From Hemibagrus wyckioides (taxonomy: Eukaryota > Chordata > Actinopteri > Siluriformes > Bagridae), in NCBI RefSeq assembly GCF_019097595.1, contig NC_080720.1, positions 19,886,352 to 19,950,351 of the forward strand: a stretch of 64,000 nt of DNA, given 5' to 3'. Below are positions 1 to 12,500 of this stretch, piece by piece (the stretch's first letter is position 1; every line of letters starts with the position of its first letter). The position numbers were made by a program, and so were the translations under genes. The notes beneath the pieces were generated by a model. The model made no database searches. It worked only from the letters and a program-made list of their open reading frames with translations, and was not told the DNA's origin.

Positions 1-1914
1 GCAACTTTTTAGCGTATTTTACTTTAAAGTGTTACCAAAATATAATACATTATGTATGGATACTTTTACTTAGATCAGCATTGATTCCAGTAGAAATTGG
101 ACAGGCAGAAAGTCAGTTGGAAATTTTGGTTTTGGTTTTACATCATAATTCAAACTGCATGGCTTTTGACCAACAAACGGATTTTATTTATCCATATTTT
201 TTTTAATGTTATCTACACTTTTACTTGTACATATAATTTCTTAGTTCGTTTTCTGCTGCACATTTTATGTTTCTATGATTTAGCTATGCTTCCTAGTGTT
301 TCATTAAAAGGGAATAAACTGGAAAATCTGCTACTGTATGTTCAGCATGTTTTGGTAAATCTCATTAAAATATAACAATTCTATTGGATTTCATTGATTA
401 TATGCACTCATTTTACAACATTTTACTGGAGACTTGAGTTCCTGATTGTGATTTATTAAACATGATTACTGTAAAGATGATTACAGTGCAGTTACATTTA
501 GCATATTGTCTAGGGCTATTTATATTCAACTAATTTGAATTGTAACCTGATTCAAACATAAATTGTGTGATTTAGGCTGTACTCATTTACACCAATTAAA
601 TTTTCTTCTGCTTTGATTGGTTAACGTTTGTGTTTGTAGTGACTCATAATGCTTTTAGTGTGACCCGTTTCCACACATTTCCAAAATCAGTAACTTCACC
701 TACAAGGCCCACATGTGTCATGAACAACAACAAACATATTTGTGAGGCAGTCCATCCTACTGGTACACTGGATTCTTAAGTTCTAAAAATGTTTTGCAAG
801 GATTTATTTCTGATATTGATATGCTCTGTTGTGTTATTCATAGGCTACCAACAACTGAAGAGTTCAAAATATTATAAGAGTGGGATTCCTTCTGACTTTT
901 AAAGCTATTGCGCTACAACCAGAGATCAAAAAAGCCCAAATCTTCAAATCATAGTCCCTTCAAATCAAAGTTAAAAACTGTTATCCATTACTTCTGAGTA
1001 TTCAGAAGCAAGTACAGTCAATAACTGTTATCATAACTGGGCCTAAAACCTGCTAAAGTTGTAATAATCAGTGCCGTAGATAAGATGATAAATATGTGGT
1101 TATTATTCATTACTTGTTAACTTTAAACAGAATTGTTAAAAAGTGAAAGGCATGAACTGCTTTTGAATATACTTTGTGTTTTTTCTATAATAGGATTATA
1201 TAAATAATATAATATACTCATGCCATATACCTGTTCATGGTTATTTGTAAAACAGTTCATTCAGTCAATGTCTTTAATTAAGAAATTCTGTTATGCTGAT
1301 ATGTTTGTTGGTGTGTCTCATACACTTGTAGATGATGCATGTCAGTTTGACAACAAACTCAGTGACCCTGTGTCAATCAGCGACAACAAGCTTGAGTCAT
1401 CAACCATGGTTCAGTGCTCTGGTGCATGCACTCGCTCACTCTTTCCCAGGTTGAAGCCCTCCAAAACTTCTCCTGATACCTGAACCTTCAGAGAGGGCAA
1501 GCTACAATGGTGACCTTATGAGTATGGTCAAAGGTTGCTTTTAATCATTGAAGTATAAAAAATGTTTAATAATGAGAGTAATATTGATAAGTAATCTCTC
1601 TTGAAAAGTCTTTTGTTTTGAATAAACATTGAACAAACCGAACTGTGCAAATAAAAAAGGTTCAAAATGGCTAAATCAAAGCGCAAACTAAAACATTTTT
1701 GTCTCTATCATTTTTGACCAAATGAAGCCCAGTGTTAAATAAGTCCTTATGTGACTTTTATATAACTTTATATTAACTTGAGTTGAACTCAAATCTTAAT
1801 GTTGATGTGTTGGATACAAAATAAATATAAGGGTAAGGATCTGAATGACTTGGACAAGGGCCAAAGGTGGCATGGTCTGATGAATAATTTTTATTTTCAT
1901 GTCATGTGGACTGC
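1..1914. other. AT-rich intergenic DNA, no gene recognised
   Basis: No open frame here shows domain similarity, coding-like codon use or plausible splice signals. The longest frames (about 90 codons at 97-375 and 1220-1483) have low-complexity, AT-driven composition. I see no RNA gene and no clear transposon. Confidence 0.6.
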
Positions 1915-2200
1915 TATGTGTGTGTGATTTACCTGGGGAAGAGATGGCACCGGGATGCACTATGGGAAGATAGCGAGCAAGCAGAGGCAGTGTGAAGCGC
2001 TAGGCAATGTTCTGAGAAACTTTATGTCCTGAAATGAATGTGGATGTTACTTTGATACATACCACCTACCTAAACATTGCTGCAAATCAAGTACACCTCT
2101 TCATGGCAACGGTATTCCTGAATGTCACTGGTCTCTTTCTGCAGGATGATGCCAGACACTCTAAATATTCAGGAATGGTTGGAGAGACATGACAAACCAA
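1915..2200 (+). mobile_element. Fossil Tc1/mariner transposase fragment
   Basis: Translation around 2050-2160 gives a decayed Tc1-like stretch (TTYLNIAANQVHLFMATVF, then GLFLQDDAR), the region leading to the second catalytic Asp (canonical QQDNAPCH). Frameshifts and stops upstream of 2050 break the reading frame. The same family recurs in this window at 17040-17430. No terminal repeats were found, so this is an old internal fragment. Confidence 0.7.
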
Positions 2201-3239
2201 GTGGTGTTTTGTCTCTTTATCATATAATATGAAATTTAATATGTTACTTCATCTCCTCATTATTTAAAAAATAACATAGGTTAGCAAATACAATCATTTT
2301 TTTAAGAAGGTTATAAAATTGTCACTATTATTATATTAAACACATTTATGATGAATATGTATAAGATGCACTACAGTAACAAAATAAACTTCTGTACATT
2401 TGTGTAATCATGTCCCAAATGGCTGAGTAATTTGGCTCAGGTCTTAAAATACAGTAAGTGGAGAGAGGAAGGGATATAATGGATTTATTACTGGATGGAT
2501 GAAACACACACAACTATAGCTAAATGCTCTCTTAACTGATTTATGTGCATTAAATTGTGCTTTTATGAAGCATATTATGAAGCAGTGGAATAAATTAGGA
2601 AGCAGTGGAATAAAGTAGACTGGACTTGACTTGGGAAATATAACTTTTATAACTTGACTTTTTACTTAACAAACATTTCTCAGCTTGCAGAGATTTTTTT
2701 TTACATTTGTGCATTCATATAATTTTAGAGAGAGAGATGGTGTTTTTTTAGTCATGTAATATTCTGCTACTGCAATACATCATAAATGTTACATTTTTTC
2801 TACTGTGATATTTACGGCTTAAAATATTGGCTAAAAATTAGAAAAGTATTAAATATTATCAACTGAACAATGATATTTCTGTTACTGCTGTAAGAAAGTA
2901 ACTAAATAATGTTAGCTCTTGCTATATACTTGATGTACTTAATGTATTGTGATCATATTTTTTTTATACAATCTTAGTATATGTTGATGATATGATGACA
3001 TTGGAGAATTTGGTTTTGTGTCATGAATTTGTATTCTACAAATAAAAGACCTAATCTAATGAAAATATGCAAAGCAAATGACAAAAGATGTCAATAAAAT
3101 CAGGCATTTTTCATGCCTCTTTAGAATATGAAAGAAATCGTTTTCCTTCACACGTATTTACCAGATGAACTAAGGGTATGAAGCCTTTATTATCACCACA
3201 CAAACATTACAGTGGAATTATTTTCTTCACATATCCCAG
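2201..3239. other. AT-rich intergenic DNA
   Basis: Nothing recognisable apart from homopolymer runs and a short tandem echo near 2565-2615, where 'aagcagtggaataaa' occurs twice. No coding evidence. Confidence 0.5.
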
Positions 3240-3412
3240 CTGAGGAAGTTGGGGTCAGAGGACAGGGGCAGCTATGATACAGTGCTCTATGGAGCAGAGA
3301 GGTCCTTGCTCAATTGCCCAGGAGTGGAGCTTGGTGGTGCTAGGGTTTGAAACCCAATCCTCTAGATCAACAACCCAGGGCCTTAACCACTTGAGCCACC
3401 ACTGCCCCAGAT
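3240..3412 (-). repeat. Dispersed teleost repeat (SINE/LINE-tail type)
   Basis: The stretch reading roughly 'gggtttgaaacccaatcctc...ccttaaccacttgagccaccactgcccc' is typical of a common fish repeat whose inverse orientation has a tRNA-like 'gtggctcaagtgg...gggttcaaaccc' B-box pattern. A related copy lies at 63080-63245. The family name is not certain by eye. Confidence 0.55.
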
Positions 3413-3479
3413 AAGAGTTTTAGAGTGAGAGTGATTTACGATTAAATTATTCATGGCAAGAAGGCAATATATGTTCCAA

Positions 3480-3540
3480 GATATATATATATATATATAT
3501 ATGAATTCACACACACACACACACAAACACACACAAACAA
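3480..3540. repeat. (TA)n and (CA)n microsatellites
   Basis: An alternating TA tract is followed by a (CA)n tract, directly upstream of the cyp24a1 promoter region. Confidence 0.9.
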
Positions 3541-3881
3541 AGTAAGAACTTCAGTAGGGGTCAAGGTCTTAATTAAGAGGGTCAGAATCCCCCAAACACC
3601 CGTTATTTGCCCCCAGGGGTGGGTCACATGATTCAGAATTGTTTTTTCGGCGCACGAAAATCATTTCTTCTCACATGAGATTGGTTAATTAGGATGAGAC
3701 GCATATTAAACTCTCCATTTAAGTGTCCAAGCACAAGCATTCATACGGAGACAGATGATTACCCAGGCGCACAGAGAGTAGACTATGACAAATATTTGCC
3801 CAAACCCGATGAAGCGTGGTCGTGTATTTACACAGCGAAGAGATAAGGTTGCGCTAATCGCAAGAGCCAGAGCGCATCAAG

Positions 3882-3896
3882 CGAACCGCGTCACCT
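3882..3896 (-). promoter_or_regulatory. Candidate DR3 vitamin D response element, proximal-type
   Basis: On the minus strand the site reads AGGTGA-CGC-GGTTCG: two nuclear-receptor half-sites as a direct repeat with 3-nt spacing. The plus-strand form (CGAACCGCGTCACCT) has the same antisense layout as the known mammalian CYP24A1 promoter VDREs. It lies about 190 bp upstream of the TATA box, overlaps a GGAA Ets core, and is 53 bp from a second DR3. VDR/RXR binding is inferred from sequence only. Confidence 0.6.
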
Positions 3897-3931
3897 TCCG
3901 TGTGTTTATTTATAAAACGGAGGGCAAGGGC

Positions 3932-3939
3932 ACTTCCTC
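3932..3939 (-). promoter_or_regulatory. Ets-like site between the two VDREs
   Basis: GAGGAAGT on the minus strand is an Ets-family core (GGAA). Ets sites next to VDREs are known to cooperate in mammalian CYP24A1 promoters. The short motif alone is weak evidence; its placement between two DR3 sites adds support. Confidence 0.4.
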
Positions 3940-3949
3940 GGTCTATGCG

Positions 3950-3964
3950 GGGTCATGCGGTGCC
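3950..3964 (+). promoter_or_regulatory. Candidate DR3 vitamin D response element, distal-type
   Basis: GGGTCA-TGC-GGTGCC is a direct repeat with a 3-nt spacer. The second half-site resembles the GGTGCG half of the rodent CYP24A1 distal VDRE (GGTTCA-nnn-GGTGCG). With the 3882-3896 site it forms a tandem pair, the hallmark of vitamin D feedback induction of this gene. Binding is inferred. Confidence 0.55.
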
Positions 3965-4051
3965 CGTAACGTGAATCCACAAATGAATAGTTGGCTCGTG
4001 CTCTCGAACTCTCTCACTCTTTCTTTTTTTTTTTGCAAGCCCTGTTTTCTG

Positions 4052-4056
4052 ATTGG
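4052..4056 (-). promoter_or_regulatory. Inverted CCAAT box
   Basis: ATTGG in the context 'ctgattggtccc', about 32 bp upstream of the TATA box; a plausible NF-Y site of the cyp24a1 promoter. Confidence 0.45.
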
Positions 4057-4087
4057 TCCCGTGTCTAACAGTGACAAACACCACTAG

Positions 4088-4096
4088 TATATATAT
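4088..4096 (+). promoter_or_regulatory. TATA box of cyp24a1
   Basis: TATATATAT about 100 bp upstream of the ATG at 4191. It predicts a start of transcription near 4115-4125 and a 5'UTR of roughly 70 nt. The whole promoter block is GC-richer than the DNA around it. Confidence 0.55.
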
Positions 4097-4190
4097 TGTA
4101 ACACAAGTCATGCATTTAAGACAAAAAGCAGCTCAAGCATAACTTTTAACGCACGAGCTAAAAGTGAGACAGTAAAAGACCAAGGCTACG

Positions 4191-4432
4191 ATGAGAGCAC
4201 AGATTCAGAAAGCTCCAGCACAGCTCCTGGAGGTGCTGAAGAAGAAGTCGGTGGGGCTGCAACACTGCAAGCCAACATCCTCGGTGTGTGTGCTGGACTC
4301 GAAAGATGCTGCGCCTTGCCCTGAACACACTTTCCAGTCCATGCCAGGTCCAAAAAACTGGCCCCTGCTGGGGAACCTGATTGACATCCTGCGTAGAGGT
4401 GGCTTAGAAAAGCAACACCAGACAGTGGTAAC

Positions 4433-4471
<39 letters not shown>

Positions 4472-4586
4472 AATTAAATTAGATTTTTTTTAATATTGTT
4501 TAAGTATTTAGAATATATATTTGACTTGTTTAGCATTTTTAACAATGGACATTGTAACAAAGCAGCTTAACAGAAATATATTTTAC

Positions 4587-4633
<47 letters not shown>

Positions 4634-4654
4634 TATTATTATTATTATTATTAT

Positions 4655-4692
<38 letters not shown>

Positions 4693-4828
4693 ATAGTAGT
4701 AGTAGTAGTAGTATTTCAATTAAATTCGATTTTTAAATAATATATATTGTTTAAGTATTTAAAAATATATTTGATTTGTTTGGCATTTTTAATCGGAACA
4801 AAGCAGCTTAACAGAAATATATTTTAGT

Positions 4829-4881
<53 letters not shown>

Positions 4882-5193
4882 TACACATTCATTATAATAA
4901 CTGTGTGCTGATCATTGTTTTGTCGTTTTTTGTTTGTTTTTGTTTTTGCCCATTTTTTCTTTGTTTTTCTCACTTTAGATGGATTACCATAAGAAATTTG
5001 GCAAAATCTATCGGATGAAAACTGGCTCGTTTGAATCAGTGAACATTGGGGCGCCTTGCTTGCTGGAAGCTCTGTACAGGAAGGAGGGCAACTATCCCCA
5101 GAGACTGGAAATTAAACCATGGAAGGCATACAGAGATATGCGGGACGAAGCTTACGGACTTCTTATCCTGTAAATAATTTCCAGCATCCTAAT

Positions 5194-5251
<58 letters not shown>

Positions 5252-5717
5252 GATATGACTATTGAATTGCAACTGAAAAATTGATTTATTTGTTTGTAAT
5301 CACGTCTTCCTCTGTTTTGCAGAGAAGGAAAGGACTGGCAGAGAGTGAGAAGCACATTTCAGCAGAAATTTATGAAACCAACCGAAGTTGTGAAACTCGA
5401 TGGGAAAATTAATGAGGTTTGTGTGTTATGCGAACAAATAAGAAATATTCATGATCCATATTTTAAATGTCACTTTTAATCAAGTACTTATACTGTTTCT
5501 TTCCCTTCTTTAAAGGTTTTAGCCGATTTCCTTAACAGGATTGGAGATGTTCGTGTGAACGGGAAGATAAATGACTTATACTTTGAGCTGAATAAATGGT
5601 CCTTTGAAAGTGAGTTCATATTTTATTTCATATTTAGCTATACATACTTTCTCAGTATATTTTCAGCTCATCCAATGCTAGCTTATTTATTTTAATAATA
5701 ATGTGTTCAAAATATTT

Positions 5718-5786
<69 letters not shown>

Positions 5787-8700
5787 CATAAATTCTAATA
5801 TTATTAATGACATATTACTTCTCTCTTGCAGCTATTTGTTATGTGCTTTATGACAAACGATTTGGGATTTTGCAAGAAAACGCCAATGAGGAGGCAACTG
5901 ACTTTATCACAGCGATAAAAACGGTATGCCGGTTATCTCATTAACACAATGTAGTTTATCTGTACATTTCAGCAACTCAAACACTAGGATAACCTTTTCT
6001 CAGCCTCTGTTTGTCTGATGTGTAGTTTGCCAGTCCTTTACACAGTTCACAGAGGTTATGTTACAGGCCTGGGTGTTATGTCACATTTTGTGTTTATGGG
6101 AACTGTAGCATGAGTCAGGCATATATCAGCTTCTCTGTCTGTAACACATATTGCTTTCTTAGTTATAGTTTTTCCACCAGACCAATGCAAAATAGCCATA
6201 ACATCCAGAATCATACTTAATCTATACCAGAAATCCTGTCATTACATGTTTATCTATTTTGTTATCACTTTCACTAACCTGTGCCATTTTTCTGATTGAC
6301 AGATGATGAACATGTTTGGCAAGATGATGGTGACTCCAGTAAGTCTCCATAAGAGTCTGAACACAAAGACATGGCAAGATCACACAGCTGCTTGGGACCG
6401 TATTTTTAACATAGGTACAAATAATTCTATAATACAGCACATTTCCTGCCAGGTACTGAGATATAAACTTGTTGATCCTGCCTTCCATTTTTAGGGACTA
6501 CTGTTGACCAATGTTCACACATTGTTCTAGTTCCAGAGTTTGTGAGTGGGAGGGGACAGTGTGAGTTGTAGTAAACTGCATGACCTAAGTGCAGTGGGAA
6601 TGCAGCCAAATATTTGTAGTAGAGGGAACAGGGAGGCAGGCCAGGGAGAGGGTGGAGACATAAAATTGTATACCCATAGTACTGCTGCTGGGCTGATATG
6701 CATTTACCAACCACAATCTAAGAGCAGCATTAAAATTGTGCAAGCTGAAACAAGACATTATTTTCATAAAATTGATTCAGCAATTAATTAGACACATAAA
6801 ATCTTTTGTTTTTGTTTTTTTTCAGCCAAAATCTACATTGACAAGAAGTTGAAGAGACACTCAAGTGGAGAAACCGATGGCTTCCTTAGTGATATCTACC
6901 ATAACTGTCCCCTCACCAAGAAGGAGATGTATGCAGCTATAACTGAGCTCCAGATTGGGGGTGTTGAGACAGTGAGTATGAAAACATTCAAAAACAGGAA
7001 ACATAATCAGACCTACAAACTTTGAACTTAAATAAACTTTAAGCAATTTTTATGTGACATTTTTCTCATCTATATTTATTTGTAAATAACATTTATGAGA
7101 TCATAATTTTTCAAATAATCTCGCATAATCCTAAAATCTTCATAAATGTTCTTGTATTCAAGCTTGTTTTGAATACTCTCTTCCTGTAAAATCAGTCCGA
7201 TAAATATATATGATCTGAGCAGTGTATGCAATTTGTTGCAGAAATGTCATCAAGCACTCGGTTTATAATGACAAAACAAACTATCCTCTGTTCCCTATCC
7301 AGACTGCCAACAGTGCGTTATGGGCTATTTTCAACCTCTCACGGAACCCCCATGCTCAGGACAAGCTGTTGAAGGAGATCAAAGAAGTGGTGCCCCCTGG
7401 ACAGGTTCCATGTGCTGAGCATATTAAGAACATGCCATATCTTAAGGCATGTCTGAAGGAATCCATGAGGTGGGATATGTTCTTCATCACTCTCATCATC
7501 ATGAGAAGATACTAAGATATATATCCACAAAATTATAACCTGTGCGGAATGAGTATAGTTTGTTGTTAAACTACAAGCTGCTGGATTATAAATTACTGGT
7601 TATATATTACTAAGGTTACTAAAATAAACTCTAGTATGGTTAGAAAAATAAACTCAATAATATTGTTGATTATTAAGCATTCTCATTTCAAATTGGCAAA
7701 ATTCAAATTGTAACAAATGGCTTTTTATGCTATATTGCTATATGGTTAAAAAAATAATCTTAAAAATCTTAAGACCCCTTATGATTTAATTTTAAATAGC
7801 CTTAAATGGACCTACAATGTATTTCATAATATATACATCTTTTCTAAATACAAACAATTATACCTTATGTATGGATGACAGATATGAACTGTTTTGCTAA
7901 AATATCAGTCTAGTTTAATTTGCTAATCTAAACTGACAAGAGTCAAAAGCCAGGAGGGAAATATCCTTTGTTCTCAGATTTGGTCCTGGGAGTTTTTACT
8001 AGTAAAAACTAATCACACTAACCCAATGCTTTGACAGTCAAGTCATGAGACAGAAAGAAATGTTCTTAAACATTAAGCAAGGATAATACTTCCACATGGT
8101 TCTAGGAATGTTGTTTTGTGGGATTATCATACCATGACTTATATTCAGTTATGCATACAATTCCATAATGTGGCTCATACATGTCAGCTTATGTCACATT
8201 TTCTTTCTTTTTTTTATGTAAACAGACTTTCACCCTCTATCCCCTTTACAAGCCGAACTTTGGACAGAGACACTGTGCTTGGGGAATACAGTTTGCCTAA
8301 AGGGGTAAGAGCCTTACTGCTAATGTTATTTCTGCATTGCCACCTACAGACTGATTTCCATCATTACAAATACCTCTAATTTAACTTTGTAAGGCCTTAA
8401 AGTTGTGTTTACTTTCCTTTAATAAAATATAAACTTTATAATATCACCTAATATTTAAATGAAAGTTTGTCAAATTAAAAATTTTGTTCAATTTCAGACA
8501 GTTCTGATGATTAACACCCAGGCACTGGGGTCTAATGAGGAGTACTTTGACAATGGGAAACAGTTCATTCCAGAACGCTGGCTGGAGAAAAAAACCTCTA
8601 TCAATCCATTTGCCCACGTACCTTTTGGCATCGGCAAGAGGATGTGCATTGGGCGGCGCCTGGCTGAGCTACAGATACAGCTTGCTCTATGCTGGGTAAG

Positions 8701-8906
8701 ATCACACCGCTGATTTCACCAGAATAAATAGTAAATCAAATCTTATTGTGCTAACATTAATGGTTTGGTGCTTCTATGCTCTTTTCCCCCCACAGTTAGT
8801 TCGTGATTATAAGATCATAGCAACAGATTATGAGCCAGTAGAAGCCATACATACCGGAACACTTGTGCCCAATCGTGAACTTCCTGTGGGTTTCATCCGT
8901 CGATAA
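4191..8906 (+). CDS. cyp24a1: CYP24A1, 1,25-dihydroxyvitamin D3 24-hydroxylase, mitochondrial
   Basis: Mitochondrial P450 that inactivates 25-OH-D3 and calcitriol by side-chain oxidation, taking electrons from adrenodoxin at the inner membrane. Coding exons by splice signals and phase: 4191-4427, 4979-5169, 5323-5416, 5516-5609, 5832-5923, 6303-6414, 6826-6971, 7303-7469, 8226-8304, 8498-8695, 8796-8906. They join without a frame break to 506 codons plus stop (human protein 514). An N-terminal presequence-like stretch precedes [13 protein letters not shown]. Visible motifs: I-helix GGVETT (residues 318-323, encoded across the exon 7/8 junction), ExxR (E375-R378), PERW (429-432) and the heme loop [10 protein letters not shown] with ligand Cys454. 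Oddity: human Ala326 is replaced by Gly318, and human Val391 by Ile383. Likely regulated through the paired DR3 sites upstream. Identity is secure. Confidence 0.97.
4433..4881 (+). repeat. Intron 1 triplet repeats with internal duplication
   Basis: (TTA)n at 4433-4470, (AAT)n/(ATT)n then (AGT)n at 4591-4712, and (TTA)n at 4830-4881. About 120 bp of non-repeat sequence ('aattaaatt.gattttt...aaagcagcttaacagaaatatatttta') occurs twice, at 4469-4592 and 4717-4830, so the intron grew by tandem duplication of a triplet-tract-plus-flank unit. Confidence 0.9.
5193..5245 (+). repeat. (CT)n microsatellite in cyp24a1 intron 2
   Basis: An almost pure CT tract between the exon 2 donor and the exon 3 branch/acceptor region; a polymorphic marker candidate. 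Confidence 0.95.
5719..5790 (+). repeat. (TA)n microsatellite in cyp24a1 intron 4
   Basis: Alternating TA of over 50 bp, about 40 bp upstream of the exon 5 acceptor. Confidence 0.95.
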
Positions 8907-9595
8907 GGTAAGCACAAGGCTAGACAAAAATGTATATTTATTCACACCATAATAGAAAGATGAAATCAGGTAAAATTCCTCATATCATTAATATTATACA
9001 TGTTTTTTTCTTCTTTTTGCAGACTGTCAGTCAGTATCATATAGAAACAGAAAACTCCATAGCCTTCTGAATTCAGTATTCAAGAGGCTTGATTTTGCTG
9101 CTACTCTGCTGCTAAAGATGCTAGAATGTATTGATCTGATTACTTAAGATATACCTCATGTAATTAATCTTATATTGTATCTGTTTAGGATAGACATCAA
9201 TGTACATACAGTATATTCCATGTGACATTGTATTCTAACATCATATTACTCACTACCTATTAGTTTAGAGGACCAAACTGAGTCATTAAAATATTGGTTT
9301 TGTAATAATGGTGTCATCCTACCTAAAAGAATTCTTTTGTAAAAGAATTTAAAACATTATATTATCTGTACACCAAAATTATTCAATGTACTATAGCCTT
9401 ACTAAGTGTAAAACTGTATAAACTGTGTAAAATGTGGAGCGTCTGCAAATAGTGGTCTTAAATATGTTGTATATAGATTAAATATGTATATTACAAAGTT
9501 AATAATATTTTATAACAATTTGCAGTGTTACCAGTATGTATATTTTTAAATGTATCTGTAACATATTTGGGAAATAAATCATTTCTAAATATATA
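8907..9595 (+). other. cyp24a1: cyp24a1 3'UTR with its own intron, poly(A) signal
   Basis: The TAA at 8904-8906 is followed after one base by a strong donor (g|gtaagc at 8908). A polypyrimidine tract and acceptor (ttttttgcag) end at 9022, so the last exon, starting at 9023, is wholly untranslated. AATAAA at 9573-9578 marks the likely 3' end. The junction lies 1 nt after the stop, so it should not trigger nonsense-mediated decay. Confidence 0.7.
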
Positions 9596-9599
9596 CAAA

Positions 9600-12500
9600 A
9601 ATGCTGTGATGAGTGGTGTGAGTACATAATTCACTTCTAATACACATTTACTCATGGTCTGATATTCAGTGTTACACTCAAGACAGAGTAAAGTAACCAT
9701 TCAAATGCAACCATCCACCATTCAACCACCAATAATGCGATTACTCTACCATGATGTAGTTCAATCTAAGACACAAACTGAGTAACATTACTTATTTATT
9801 TAGCAAAAACTGATGTGAATATAGCAACGTAGTTTTTGAATTAAAATTGAGGTATTGCATAAGGTAGACACTGAAGCCAGTCTTAAGGCAGTGTTTCCTT
9901 ACCAAGCAGACTGTTAAACTCCAACAGGAAGAACCACATTCATCAACAGTATGTTGCTTTGGCATCTGCAAAGAGGATATGTGTCTGCTACACCACTATA
10001 AATTATAAGTTGATTTTAGTAGAGCCATATAATTTCCATTGTACAATTCTTTGATTTGACATCCCCTTCAGGGTGACGCCAGATACTAGGATTATACATA
10101 ATTTCTCTTCTACAGCTGTATGCTGTAAAGTCAAACAGTAGCAAGTGCGTCAAGAGTGTGCTCAGTATGAGTCCTGACATAAGCACATGAGAGACTATAT
10201 TATTACAGAATCAGTTCATCAGTGCAAATGTACATTATCCATGTGAGATTATCCACTAAAACAAGGTTGAGTCTTAATGAAATGTTTTTAGGAAGTAGAA
10301 TTCATTTAGTTATCTATTTGGGACCATCCACAACAGCATAAGTGTAGACACAACAGTATACAGTATGTGTAGAAGCTTCAAGCAGTAGACCATACAGGTT
10401 AATAAGTGGTGCCTGAGCAATAGCCTTGGCTTTGTGACTATGACACTGGGACATCACCCAATTGCTCTGCTACAGGTGCTCTAATGCCAGTGTTGGGGAC
10501 TTACTATGTTTGTGTAAGGCACCCAATATGTACTCTATAAAGTGTAGTATTTAACATCTTTCACTCAAGGTTGGCTATGAGAAAAAAATCATTGCTTCTT
10601 GTTGGAGGATTTCAGGCAGATTCGATGAGGCTAGACTCCAATTTCTGTACAAAATACACTGTGAAACTGTGAACACTGACAAGTCATCATGACCATTGGT
10701 TTTTTAGAGATTTCTCTTTTTATATACAGTATTTTCACCCTCCATACTCCCCATGACCTAGACAAAGACAGCATTTTACAGAAATGACTTCATGGCCCTG
10801 GAAGATGCTGATCTTCAGGACCCTGGATAGCAGCTGTCCCAGCTCTAGCATTGTTGATGTGACCAGAGAATGGTACATAAACAAAGTCTAAAATAGTAGA
10901 TCTTGAAGAGTAGGTTATAATGACTTATAGTGTTCAGGAGTGAAGAACATTATCAAAGGAGTTAGAGACATTAAATCTGGTCCTATTTCATGGCATGGTA
11001 TTCTCATGCTATCATAAACCAGACGTTGTAAGCTTCTGGCTGTACCCACTGACCCTGTAATTCACCCTCACATTCAGAAAATGATGGCACAAAAAACTCA
11101 GTGAAAACAAGAGCAGCAGAATATGGTATTTCCTTTTTTTTGACAAAAGAAGGGTCCCTGGAAAAAGAAAGGCTGTTGTTTTGAGGTCCCCAGAGACTCA
11201 TGCTTACAGTTACACAAGGGAAATGTTGGCAACCTAACTTTATGTGAATAATCAACCTGAAAAATAATATTGTATAGTGAAGTGAAGAGACGCCCCTTTC
11301 TTGTGGGACCTCATCCTTGGGGCCATCTGGTTCCCTTGGCTTTGAATCTGGCCTCTCTGATAGATCAAACTCTGATTTTATAGAGAAACTGGTCAAATCA
11401 ATGGCAAATTAATTTGATTGACAAGGACATGGCACAAGGCAGCAACACTAAAGGTGCATAAAACAAATTTTAACCAACTGGTCTTTCCATCAAACATTTA
11501 TGGATTTTGGTTAATAAAGTCACAGTATACTGGGTATCACAGTAGGCAGGTACTACCTACTATTGTTAGATCTGACAAAAAAGAGCCAGGTCAAAACATC
11601 CAACCAAGCCTTTTTTGTTTAAAGATAATATGCACAGGTAGATCAAGATGTCTTTGTTCTAAATTAACTGGTGGCATATCCATTTATTTTGATAAAAGTT
11701 AATGGCCTCTTTTTATCCAGGCCTCAATAAACCCAGTCCAGGGTGGCCAAGATTTCAGCTTTAATATAAAGGAGAAATGCCAAAAGGCTTTAAAGAGTAA
11801 TGCTAATCTTTTTTCATGGTCTCAGTGGTAAGTGGTAAGTGACACTTTGCCACATTATCACCTCCTTCTAGCCACTGTTCTGGACACTGGGCAGCGCTGG
11901 CAACAGTGACTAGCAATAAAAAAAAAAGTGGACTGGAGACAGACCTTGTCATGTCAGGTGCTATGGATTCAGAATGATGCACAAGCTATCTGAGAAATCT
12001 CTTCGAAGAAGGCACATAGTTAAATGCAGTCACAATGTCTCATCTATCTCTGTTGCATACTGTGCTTTAATACATAGGGTAAAGTGACAACAGAGGAGAT
12101 TATGTAATGATGACTTGGTAGTTCCTAAATAGAAGATAAGACTTTAGAAATTGTTTTAAATGTTATCCATAATTTGGTTTCAGGTAGGTATTTTTATTAA
12201 ATAGATAAATTACTAATAAAAAACACACTGACATATTATATTTGTATTAATCATCAAACACCAATGGCATTTATAACAGAACAGAACTGAGAATGTAAGC
12301 TAATTCATTCATTGGGCAAATTTTATGTTCCTTAATAAATAAACACCAAAACATACAAGGTTATACTGTTTATATTTAAAACCACACTAGAGTTCAAGGA
12401 CAATGAGTGTGTGTGTGTATGCTCAAATATGTGCTTTTTGCCTATGGGAGGAGGGAGGGCTATCAGCTGACACTGCACAGACACAGATTCAATGTCATCA

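Noticed and set aside
3240..3412. tRNA gene
   Set aside because: Only a B-box-like segment in a dispersed repeat; no cloverleaf could be formed.
4521..5018. Poly-Ile, poly-Ser and poly-Tyr frames in cyp24a1 intron 1
   Set aside because: They are translations of ATT, AGT and TTA microsatellites.
11004..11396. 130-codon minus-strand frame with a charged stretch (PREPDGPKDEVPQERG)
   Set aside because: No recognised family, no splice context and no neighbouring exons; I considered bcas1 because it neighbours CYP24A1 in mammals, but saw no match.
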